Shown one piece after another: positions 1 through 7,079 of a stretch of DNA of 39,592 nucleotides (its first letter is position 1; every line of letters begins with the position of its first letter). Origin of the DNA: Leyella stercorea (GTDB taxonomy: Bacteria > Bacteroidota > Bacteroidia > Bacteroidales > Bacteroidaceae); NCBI RefSeq assembly GCF_021531655.1, contig NZ_JADYUF010000034.1, forward strand, positions 1-39,592, given 5' to 3'. The notes under the pieces were generated by a model. That model made no database searches. It was not told where the DNA came from and was given only the letters and a program-made list of their open reading frames with translations. The position numbers and the translations under genes are program-made.

Positions 1-66
1 CAAATGTAATATGCACCTATCGGAAATCTGGCATAGCAAGAAAAACGACAGTCGCTTATCCCGAAC

Positions 67-1908
67 TCAGGTTTTTACCTGTTTTAGGTCATTGGTAGAT
101 GGTGCTAAAGTCAAGAACACACCTCTGTTATTTTGAAAGTCAGTTCCTAAGAATCGCAGGTATCCAAGATGGTCTCCTTGTTTGTCGTAAAACTTTCTGA
201 ACCAGTCTATGATTAGTTCGCCTCCCTTACAAGAATAGATGTTCTTGCAGCCAATCGGATTGCCTTTGCTGTCGTAAACATCAGCAATGCAAGATACGAA
301 CTCTTCTTTCTCTGCCAGGTGAAATATTTGGAAACCATATGGGAAATGCCCTGTTACATTATCGAATGTGTTTGAAGGAACGATAAACATCCTACTGAGC
401 TTTGCTTGGTATTTAGCTCGAAATCCAGAAAAGTTTGGACCTTGTAGTGCTTTCAGTTTAGAGAACAAGGCAAGTGTGCAATCAGGAATATCATTTGCTA
501 TTCTTGCAAAGAATTGTGCGAATATCTCATTGCCTGCTCTTCCAAGTTCTTTCTTGTACTTGTCTTTTGTAGAGGTGTAGGCTAATCCCTTTCGGTTGCT
601 ACCCGTTCCTGTAACTGTTCTTGCATTGCTGGCTTCTGCACAAGGTGGATTGATATAAATAATAAGTTTCTTGCGTCTTTCTTCATTTGTTATGATGTCT
701 TTTAGACCAGAAGGTAATTTGTCGAAAGAGTCATTGAGAAAGTCAAATTGAAATACATGACTATCCAAAAGGTTGGCAGTACCGACCTTTTCCATATTAG
801 CAATTCTGTCGTGTATAACATCAACGTCTGCTTGGTCTAATGTGCTTGCCCAAATTTGATATTTGTTAGTAAGGCCAGCAAGAAGGTTCCCTGTGCCAGC
901 ACAACAATCCCAAATGTAATATTCATCTTGCCAGTCTTCTCCCAAATCTTTAGCGATGTATTCTTGTGAGAGTTCTACCCAGCATTGAGGTGTGAAGAAT
1001 GAACCTTTGCGCTCTCTGATGTCTTGCGGAACAAGTAAGTCTCTACGATTAGCAATATATTCCCAGTATTCTTTACGTGGAGGGCGGACGTAGAGATTCC
1101 AAAATTGGTTGTGTGCAATTTGGTTGTCGTTGAACTGTGCTTTCTTAGAATCGAAAAGCCCTGCGGAGTCTATCTTACGGTCAAGTTCATAATGATTCTT
1201 CTTCAGCAATACATATAGCCTATCTCTAAGGGTTGTGTTTTCCTTAGAGAAGATGTCTGCAAGAAAGAAATCTGCGTCAATAATACCATTTTGTTTAGCT
1301 TTTTCCCAATCAAGTGTGATAGACGGTTTGACCTTTTCCACCCATTTTCTGTAGATATAAGTGAAATTATTCTTTGTTATATTGATACCGTTAGTACGCT
1401 GCTTCCCCAACTTGAAATTAGAGCGAATGAACTTTCTTAGCTCCTTTTCATCTTTATGTAGGTAGAAGAGCCTAATCTCCTTTTTGAGTTTCTCTTTCAG
1501 CAAGTCGGAGAGCATGTGAAACTCTTTGGTGCTATGGTTGGAGGGAGTGACATTCCAGTTGAAGTCATTCTGATAGAATACACTTACAATGTGGTGATAT
1601 TCGATAAAGGCAATCTTTTCTTCATCGAAGGCTCCAAGATAGCGAGGTGGCAAGTACGATTCGTGTGTATGGGCTTTACCTATGGTAATGATGAGTTGCA
1701 CGAAAGATGCATAGATATCTTCCGTGTTTCCTGCTTTAGCTTCTGCCCATAAGAAATATTCTTGGTCGGATAGCTCGTCCTCACTTGATCTTTTTGTTGT
1801 TACAGCAAAGTCTATGTCGCCCAATATTGGTGTTGCATCATAATCTTGGAAGAATTCTTGGCGAATTTTATTCTTTACTTCCTCTTCACGTATTTTATTT
1901 GTTGCCAT
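67..1908 (-). CDS. Restriction-modification type DNA adenine methyltransferase, apparently C-terminally truncated
   Basis: The 613-residue product reads as the front part of a type IIG-like (Eco57I-like) restriction-modification enzyme. Near the N-terminus, D31/D33 followed by E56-x-K58 (WAEAKAG) looks like a PD-(D/E)XK nuclease site. A GSFFTP motif (about 302-307) precedes the SAM-binding motif I DCCAGTGNL (334-342). The catalytic motif IV reads NPPC at 420-423, where N6-adenine methylases normally have NPPY/F/W. Known family members of this layout run to roughly 1000 residues or more and end in a target-recognition domain. Here translation stops right after the methylase part, so specificity is missing unless supplied by another gene beyond the window. 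The ATPase gene lies 17 bp upstream on the same strand. The methylase assignment is firm; an active enzyme is doubtful. Confidence 0.75.
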   Translation of the reverse strand: MATNKIREEEVKNKIRQEFFQDYDATPILGDIDFAVTTKRSSEDELSDQEYFLWAEAKAGNTEDIYASFVQLIITIGKAHTHESYLPPRYLGAFDEEKIAFIEYHHIVSVFYQNDFNWNVTPSNHSTKEFHMLSDLLKEKLKKEIRLFYLHKDEKELRKFIRSNFKLGKQRTNGINITKNNFTYIYRKWVEKVKPSITLDWEKAKQNGIIDADFFLADIFSKENTTLRDRLYVLLKKNHYELDRKIDSAGLFDSKKAQFNDNQIAHNQFWNLYVRPPRKEYWEYIANRRDLLVPQDIRERKGSFFTPQCWVELSQEYIAKDLGEDWQDEYYIWDCCAGTGNLLAGLTNKYQIWASTLDQADVDVIHDRIANMEKVGTANLLDSHVFQFDFLNDSFDKLPSGLKDIITNEERRKKLIIYINPPCAEASNARTVTGTGSNRKGLAYTSTKDKYKKELGRAGNEIFAQFFARIANDIPDCTLALFSKLKALQGPNFSGFRAKYQAKLSRMFIVPSNTFDNVTGHFPYGFQIFHLAEKEEFVSCIADVYDSKGNPIGCKNIYSCKGGELIIDWFRKFYDKQGDHLGYLRFLGTDFQNNRGVFLTLAPSTNDLKQVKT

Positions 1909-1925
1909 AATTATTTGTCATTAAG

Positions 1926-3113
1926 TTATTCAAATAGTTTTCTTAGATCCATGTTCAAGAAAACTTCTGGTGAGACACCTTTCTCGCCTACGATAAATAT
2001 TGCCGACGGATGGAATAGATTGCGGAAACGCTCTAAGCCCGTGGTATAAGCCTCTCCATTACTTTTTACTTCTATAGCTATGAATTTCTTATTCTTCTTG
2101 AGGATGAAGTCAACCTCGTCGTTGCCTTCTCGCCAGTAAAAGACTTCAAAACGATGGGTAAAAGCTTCGCTTAATATGTAGGCTCCTATGGCTGATTCAA
2201 AGAATTGTCCCCATTGCTTACTATCAGAAACGGCTTCTTGAAAAGTTAAACCTAATTGAGAACTCAATAAGGCATTGTTGTACACTTGGTATTTAGGAAT
2301 ACTGGCACGTTTGCGGGCTACATCTATAGAGAATTTCTGTAGTCCTGTGACAAGTCCGCTATCGCTCAAAAGATTTAGATAGCCTGCCAATGTAACTGTG
2401 TTGCCAGCATCTTGCAATATTCCCAGCATTTTTGTTAGTGAGAGTATCTTACCCGAATAAGCTACGCTCAATTCGAAAGTTTGACGAAGCAGAGCAGGCT
2501 TTCCTATTGGAGAATCCATCAAGATGTCTTTGTTTATAGTAGCATCAATAATGGCTCCGCTAACATAGTTCTTCCAACGTTCTTCGTCACCAATAAGCAT
2601 GGCAGCTCCTGGGTAGCCTCCAAAATAGATGTATTGTTCAATAGTCATTCCAAAGGCTTCTTTCATTTCCGGATAACTCCAATGGCTCATTCTGATTTCC
2701 TCATATCGTCCCATGAGAGATTCTGCCAATCCTTTTTCTAATAACACCCTTGATGAGCCTAATAATGCCACTTTGATGTTGATGTGATTTAGACTATCAG
2801 CGTCCCATTCTTTCTTTACATATTCACTCCAGTTTTTAAGTTTTTGTATCTCGTCAATAACCAAGATCATTTCTTCAAGTCCTTGTGTGCGCATTTGAAT
2901 ACGCGCATTATTCCAGCAATCGCTAATCCAAGTGGCAGATGTTGAAGGTATGGTGTCGGCAGAATAGAAAAGAAACGGTTTACTTAAATCATCCAATACT
3001 TGCTTGATAACGGTAGATTTTCCAATCTGTCGTGGTCCCATGATTACTTGAATGAACATTCTTTGTTCACCTAATCTCTTGATGATGGTATCATATATCT
3101 TTCTTTTGTACAT
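1926..3113 (-). CDS. AAA-type ATP-binding protein with DUF4143-like C-terminus
   Basis: A 395-residue protein of the ATPase plus DUF4143 family, common in Bacteroidota and archaea, with no settled function. Walker A is GPRQIGKST at about 26-34 and Walker B is ILVIDEIQ at about 83-90. The C-terminal part carries EVDFI followed by AIEVK (about 333-350), a D...ExK pattern like a PD-(D/E)XK nuclease fold, usual for this family. No membrane segment or signal peptide is visible. Three tandem 22-bp palindromic repeats lie about 70-135 bp upstream of its ATG (3184-3249) and may be an operator. It is followed after 17 bp by the methyltransferase gene, so the two are probably cotranscribed, although these ATPases usually occur alone. 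Family call is good; biological role unknown. Confidence 0.8.
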   Translation of the reverse strand: MYKRKIYDTIIKRLGEQRMFIQVIMGPRQIGKSTVIKQVLDDLSKPFLFYSADTIPSTSATWISDCWNNARIQMRTQGLEEMILVIDEIQKLKNWSEYVKKEWDADSLNHINIKVALLGSSRVLLEKGLAESLMGRYEEIRMSHWSYPEMKEAFGMTIEQYIYFGGYPGAAMLIGDEERWKNYVSGAIIDATINKDILMDSPIGKPALLRQTFELSVAYSGKILSLTKMLGILQDAGNTVTLAGYLNLLSDSGLVTGLQKFSIDVARKRASIPKYQVYNNALLSSQLGLTFQEAVSDSKQWGQFFESAIGAYILSEAFTHRFEVFYWREGNDEVDFILKKNKKFIAIEVKSNGEAYTTGLERFRNLFHPSAIFIVGEKGVSPEVFLNMDLRKLFE

Positions 3114-3183
3114 GGTCTGTTGCTTATAGATGATAATGTGATATGTATAGTCTTATTATATTTAATTGGGGCTTTTCAAGTTG

Positions 3184-3249
3184 TTTTACTCAGCATAATG
3201 AATAATTTTACTCAGTCGACTGAGTAATTTTACTCAACGGACTGAGTAA
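3184..3249. repeat. Three tandem 22-bp palindromic repeats upstream of the DUF4143 ATPase
   Basis: TTTTACTCA begins at 3184, 3206 and 3228, exactly 22 bp apart. The middle unit contains the perfect 20-bp palindrome TTACTCAGTCGACTGAGTAA (3208-3227). The third unit gives an inverted repeat with 11-bp arms AATTTTACTCA (3226-3236) and TGAGTAAAATT (3243-3253). The first unit keeps only the left half-site. Three half-site pairs spaced two helical turns apart, just upstream of a gene start, suggest a cooperative operator. No regulator is known here; this is inference. Confidence 0.8.
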
Positions 3250-3253
3250 AATT

Positions 3254-3840
3254 CCATCTTTCGATGGCAAATATAGAACTTTTAGCTGAAATAACCGCAT
3301 CTGGCATGTATATTTTTGATTATTTTACAAAAGTATTCTTTGGAATTACTCATTAAAACCCAAACAAAATCCACTCTCCTAAAAATAAAAATCCAAGCAA
3401 ACCCTAATGACCGATTCGGATTAAAAGATATAAAGAAAAGAGGCGCTCGTTTTTAACTTCTACTGCTTTAGAAGGTCATTATATTGTGACTATGTCGAAA
3501 AAATAGATAATAATAAAGGTTCATCCGGAATATGGAGTGGTTTACATCCAGTAAAAAAAATCGTATCATACCTCCCTTCCACCTTTCCAGTTGATATATG
3601 ACAATCGTATCATGCAAGTATTCCTTTTTTAGATGCAATCACTACTGTCCCGTTAAAGTGGACAAATCGCTCTTTGAATTAATTGAAATACAGTCTTTTG
3701 CATGAGATGTTTATTGTGAAAAAAGGATGCAAATATAAGACATGTAGTAAAAAAGTATTACAAAATAAAAATCGATTATAGAGATTCAAGAAGCCGTTTT
3801 TATATGTTTTAGCGGTGTCCGACACCATGTTTTTATTCAA
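3254..3840. other. AT-rich intergenic stretch without a recognisable gene
   Basis: No ORF with protein-like composition was found on either strand. Two copies of AATCGTATCAT lie at 3559-3569 and 3603-3613. At 3644-3663 the text ACTGTCCCGTTAAAGTGGAC resembles the end of an insertion sequence, but no matching second end or transposase was found. A perfect inverted repeat GGTGTC-C-GACACC sits at 3814-3826. The stretch is probably decayed mobile-element DNA. Confidence 0.4.
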
Positions 3841-3843
3841 TTA

Positions 3844-4116
3844 GAGCTTCTTTGCACTCCAAAGGGACAACTTTTGGAGGGCAAAGAAGCTCCATTTGCA
3901 ATGCAACGGAGGCCAAAATGCAATGCAAAAGTAGTCCTTTTGCAATGAAAAGGATTACTTTTGTATTGTGTAAAATTGCACATTTCCGTCGTTAACGCTG
4001 TAAGTTGTTGTGTGTAAATAATATATATATTGCACGCTCAAAACTCACGAATTTCGAGCCAAAGATTTCGTTGTGCGTTCAGCTCGCAGTTTTGAGCGGT
4101 TAGAAATGCAAATATT
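3844..4116 (-). repeat. Composite dispersed element, copy A (22-bp array plus 68-nt stem-loop block)
   Basis: Read on the minus strand, the element starts with an ATATTTGCATT-like motif (about 4106-4116). It then has a 68-nt block (4031-4098) closed by the perfect 11-bp arms CGCTCAAAACT and AGTTTTGAGCG, about 60 nt of unique sequence, and a hairpin-rich array of CCTTTTGCA-type units at roughly 22-bp steps (3888-3960). The end is a strong hairpin whose outer arms GAGCTTCTTTGC (3844-3855) and GCAAAGAAGCTC (3881-3892) pair perfectly, with inner arms CTCCAAA/TTTGGAG. The same layout occurs in the opposite orientation at 37885-38180. No protein is encoded. Confidence 0.75.
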
Positions 4117-4140
4117 GTAACAGGGGCGGTTGCAATTTCA

Positions 4141-4372
4141 TTATTCTTTATACCATTCGAAGAGCTTCTGCACTCCTTCTTCTATTTCCACTTTGTGTGT
4201 CCATCCGAGCGAATGCAGTTTGCTTACGTCGATGAGTTTTCGCATGGTGCCGTCGGGCTTGCTGGTGTCAAACTCAATCGTCCCTTCGAAGCCTACGGCT
4301 TTGGCTACGAGATGTGAGAGCTGGCGTATGGTAAGTTCCTTGCCCGTACCAACATTGATGTGGCAGTTATAT
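4141..4372 (-). pseudogene. fcl: GDP-L-fucose synthase, C-terminal remnant
   Basis: The last ~77 codons read as the C-terminus of GDP-L-fucose synthase (GDP-4-keto-6-deoxymannose epimerase/reductase): INVGTGKE, then FDTSKPDGTMRKLIDVSKL and LGWTHKVEIEEG, ending FEWYKE. The full enzyme is about 310-370 residues, so only the final quarter is left. Immediately upstream, in another reading frame, lie the first codons of gmd, the usual neighbour of fcl. The pathway (GDP-mannose to GDP-fucose) therefore cannot run from this locus. Intact copies may exist elsewhere in the genome. Assignment of the fragment is confident. Confidence 0.85.
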
Positions 4373-4427
4373 AAGAGCCATCCTGACCGGTAATGCCCGT
4401 GATGAGGGCAATGTTCTGTTTGCTCAT
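4371..4427 (-). pseudogene. gmd: GDP-mannose 4,6-dehydratase, N-terminal remnant (about 19 codons)
   Basis: Reading from the ATG at 4427 on the minus strand gives MSKQNIALITGITGQDGSY, the typical start of GDP-mannose 4,6-dehydratase including its TGITGQDGSY nucleotide-binding motif. The frame then runs into the fcl remnant out of frame. A single deletion removing most of gmd and the first three quarters of fcl explains this arrangement, since the two genes are normally adjacent in that order. Confidence 0.85.
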
Positions 4428-4559
4428 AAACCAATAATCTTTTATGTTATGTGTTCTTCATACTGCGTATTTTGAGAGCAAAACCCCGAAAAAGTTGCGA
4501 TTTCCCGTGGAAATCTATCAAAAATCAATAGATATCCACGACTTATCGATATATTTTTC

Positions 4560-4567
4560 TATCTTTG
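4560..4567 (+). promoter_or_regulatory. -7 promoter box of the vsr-like gene
   Basis: TATCTTTG matches the Bacteroidetes TAnnTTTG box and lies 28 nt before the ATG at 4596. No clear -33 TTTG is seen at the expected distance. Confidence 0.5.
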
Positions 4568-4595
4568 CATAAGATAGGCAGCACATCGCAAAATT

Positions 4596-5090
4596 ATGGA
4601 CAAACTGACCAAGGAGCAACGCCATCGTTGTATGGCATCGATACGCGGGAAGGGTACCAAGCCGGAGATTCTGGTGAGGAAGTACCTGTTCTGCCGAGGG
4701 TTTCGCTATCGGCTGAACCACCCTCGTCTGCCTGGTCATCCGGATATTGTGCTGCGTAAGTATCGTTCAGTAATCTTTGTAAACGGTTGTTTTTGGCATG
4801 GGCACCAGGACTGCAAGTATTATGTGTTGCCAAAGACTAACACAGATTTTTGGAAAGCAAAGATAGAGCGCAATAAGGCTCGTGACTTGGCAGAACAGCA
4901 AAGACTTGCTTCAATGGGATGGCATTGCATCACGGTGTGGGAATGTCAGTTGAAGCCGGCTGTAAGAGCAAAGACCTTGGAAGGTTTGGCGTTCACTCTC
5001 AACCGTATATATCTTAAAGACCATAGCGTACGACGCTATGAAATACCAGAGGAAGAAAGATCAATGGCAGCAGAACCCAATGTGGAATGA
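4596..5090 (+). CDS. vsr: Very short patch repair (Vsr) family endonuclease
   Basis: A 164-residue protein close to the usual Vsr length. It shows the family signatures in order: MASIRGKGTKPE at the N-terminus, PGHPDIVL with the metal-binding aspartate at about 50, FVNGCFWHGH at 61-70 with a following cysteine (C73), and TDFWKAKIERNKARD then LGW/VWECQLK-like blocks. In the model family, Vsr nicks next to T:G mismatches that arise from deamination of 5-methylcytosine. An Asn sits at 63 where I recall His64 in E. coli Vsr; I believe related bacterial homologues share this. No cytosine-5 methylase is present in this window, so the gene is an orphan here. It is likely monocistronic, with a TATCTTTG box upstream. 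Confidence 0.85.
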   Translation: MDKLTKEQRHRCMASIRGKGTKPEILVRKYLFCRGFRYRLNHPRLPGHPDIVLRKYRSVIFVNGCFWHGHQDCKYYVLPKTNTDFWKAKIERNKARDLAEQQRLASMGWHCITVWECQLKPAVRAKTLEGLAFTLNRIYLKDHSVRRYEIPEEERSMAAEPNVE

Positions 5091-5101
5091 AAAACTATTT
5101 C

Positions 5102-5177
5102 TTTGGATTTTAGCAAAAATACGAGGATTATATGTTTGGATTTTTGATAAAAACTAAAGATTATATGTTTGGATTTT
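5102..5177 (+). repeat. Direct repeats upstream of the ABC-F gene
   Basis: GATTATATGTTTGGATTTT occurs at 5126-5144 and again at 5159-5177, 33 bp apart. A partial third copy (TTTGGATTTTAGCA) begins at about 5103. They lie between the vsr stop and the ABC-F promoter box. Their function is unknown. Confidence 0.7.
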
Positions 5178-5210
5178 AGCATTTAGGCGGTTAATGTCCC
5201 ATATTTTTCT

Positions 5211-5218
5211 TATCTTTG
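5211..5218 (+). promoter_or_regulatory. -7 promoter box of the ABC-F gene
   Basis: TATCTTTG at 5211-5218 fits TAnnTTTG. The ATG chosen for the ABC-F protein is 31 nt downstream. An in-frame TTG at 5216 lies inside the box and so is unlikely to be the start. Confidence 0.5.
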
Positions 5219-5248
5219 CGCAACCTAAGTAATTTCAACTATCAACAT

Positions 5249-6946
5249 ATGGCAACAGTAGACGACAAGAAGATTATCTTTTCAATGGTGGGAGTATCGA
5301 AGATTATCCCGCAAAACCGCAAACAGATTTTGAAGGACATCTATTTGTCCTTCTTCTATGGCGCAAAAATCGGAATCATCGGTTTGAATGGTGCTGGTAA
5401 GTCAACGCTGATGAAAATCATCGCCGGACTGGAACAGCCAACACAGGGCGAAGTGGTATGGAGCCCTGGCTATACTGTGGGTTATTTGCCGCAGGACCCA
5501 CCGCTCAACGAAGCGAAGACCGTAAAGGAGAATGTTATGGAGGGAGTGCAGAAGGTGTACGACGCACTTGCCGAGTATGAGGACATAAACGCTAAGTTCG
5601 CATTGGAGGAGTATTACTCTGACGCCGACAAGATGGACAAGCTGATGGCACGCCTTTCGGAGGTGCAGGATATTATTGATGCCACTGATGCATGGAACAT
5701 GGACTCTAAGCTCGACCGTGCTATGGCTGCATTGCGTTGTCCTAAGGGTGACCTTCCCGTTACTAACCTTTCAGGTGGCGAACGCCGCCGTGTGGCACTC
5801 TGCCGACTGCTGCTGCAGAAGCCCGACGTATTGCTTCTCGACGAGCCTACCAACCATCTTGATGCCGAAAGCATTGACTGGCTGGAGCAGCATTTGCAGC
5901 AATATGAGGGTACAGTGATTGCCGTAACGCACGACCGCTACTTCCTCGACGATGTGAGCGAATGGATATTGGAGCTCGACCGTGGCGAGGGTATTCCATG
6001 GCATGGCAACTACTCTTCATGGCTCGACCAGAAGACCAAGCGTATGATGCAGGAGGAGAAGCAGGCTTCAAAGCGTCGCAAGGCTCTGGAGCGTGAGTTG
6101 GAGTGGGCACACATGGCTCCTAAGGCACGTCAGGCTAAGGGTAAGGCACGTCTTAACGCTTACGAGAAGATGCTCGGCGAGGAGCAGAAGGAGCGCGAGG
6201 AGAAGCTCGAGATTTTCATACCGAACGGTCCGCGATTGGGCAACAAGGTTATCGAGGCACAACATGTGAAGAAGGCTTTTGGCGACAAGGTGCTCTTCAA
6301 CGACCTCAACTTCATGCTGCCGCCTAACGGTATCGTGGGTGTTATCGGTCCTAACGGTGCCGGTAAGACTACGCTCTTCCGACTCATTATGGGATTGGAG
6401 CAGGCCGACGGAGGTACATTCGAGGTAGGAGAGACCGTAAAGCTTGCCTACGTAGACCAGCAGCATAAGGATATTGACCCTGAAAAATCGGTTTACGAAA
6501 CGGTATCGCAGGGCAATGAGACAATACGCATGGGTGGCAGAGACGTAAACGCTCGCGCCTATATCTCACGCTTCAACTTCTCGGGTACCGACCAGAGCAA
6601 GCTCTGCGGCACGCTTTCGGGTGGTGAGCGCAACCGCTTGCAGCTGGCTCTTGCGCTGAAGCAGGAGGGCAACGTGCTGTTGCTCGACGAGCCTACCAAC
6701 GATATCGACGTGAACACACTGCGTGCACTGGAGGAAGGCTTGGAGAACTTTGCCGGTTGTGCCGTAGTAATCAGCCACGACCGTTGGTTCCTCGACCGTA
6801 TCTGTACGCACATCCTCGCCTTTGAGGGCAATGGTGAAGTGTTCTACTTCGAGGGCAGCTACTCTGACTACGAGATTAACAAGGCTCGCCGTATGGGCAA
6901 CGAGGAAATCAAGAAGGGACGCTATCGCAAGCTGATGGAAGACTAA
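5249..6946 (+). CDS. ettA: ABC-F family ATPase, energy-dependent translational throttle type
   Basis: A 565-residue soluble protein with two ABC ATPase domains and no membrane segments, as in EttA, which binds the ribosomal E site and gates elongation according to ATP level. Domain 1 has Walker A GLNGAGKST (about 45-53), signature LSGGERR (174-180) and LLLDEPTNHLD (195-205). A basic, charged linker (about 260-320, rich in K, R and E) corresponds to the P-site tRNA-interaction motif. Domain 2 has GPNGAGKTT (367-375), LSGGERN (456-462) and LLLDEPTNDID (477-487). The start at 5249 (MATVDDKK) was preferred because the longer frame begins at a TTG inside the promoter box. A hairpin with a T-run follows the stop. 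It appears monocistronic. Confidence 0.9.
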   Translation: MATVDDKKIIFSMVGVSKIIPQNRKQILKDIYLSFFYGAKIGIIGLNGAGKSTLMKIIAGLEQPTQGEVVWSPGYTVGYLPQDPPLNEAKTVKENVMEGVQKVYDALAEYEDINAKFALEEYYSDADKMDKLMARLSEVQDIIDATDAWNMDSKLDRAMAALRCPKGDLPVTNLSGGERRRVALCRLLLQKPDVLLLDEPTNHLDAESIDWLEQHLQQYEGTVIAVTHDRYFLDDVSEWILELDRGEGIPWHGNYSSWLDQKTKRMMQEEKQASKRRKALERELEWAHMAPKARQAKGKARLNAYEKMLGEEQKEREEKLEIFIPNGPRLGNKVIEAQHVKKAFGDKVLFNDLNFMLPPNGIVGVIGPNGAGKTTLFRLIMGLEQADGGTFEVGETVKLAYVDQQHKDIDPEKSVYETVSQGNETIRMGGRDVNARAYISRFNFSGTDQSKLCGTLSGGERNRLQLALALKQEGNVLLLDEPTNDIDVNTLRALEEGLENFAGCAVVISHDRWFLDRICTHILAFEGNGEVFYFEGSYSDYEINKARRMGNEEIKKGRYRKLMED

Positions 6947-6977
6947 TCGGAGAGCTTAGGCGGTATTTCTTAATTAA

Positions 6978-7049
6978 GCGAATTGTCATAAACCATCTGT
7001 GAAATCATTTGCATAGGATTCATTTATAGTTTATGATAATTCGCTTTTT
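6978..7049 (+). terminator. Candidate intrinsic terminator of the ABC-F gene
   Basis: GCGAATTGTCATAAAC (6978-6993) pairs with GTTTATGATAATTCGC (7029-7044) with one G-T wobble, enclosing 35 nt, and is followed by TTTTTG. The large loop makes this weaker than a compact terminator. Confidence 0.5.
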
Positions 7050-7079
7050 GATATAATCACTTATAACCATAATATAGAA

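Noticed and set aside
3814..3826. Perfect inverted repeat GGTGTC-C-GACACC as an operator
   Set aside because: No gene lies close by in either direction, and the arms are only 6 bp with a 1-nt centre; not enough to call a site.
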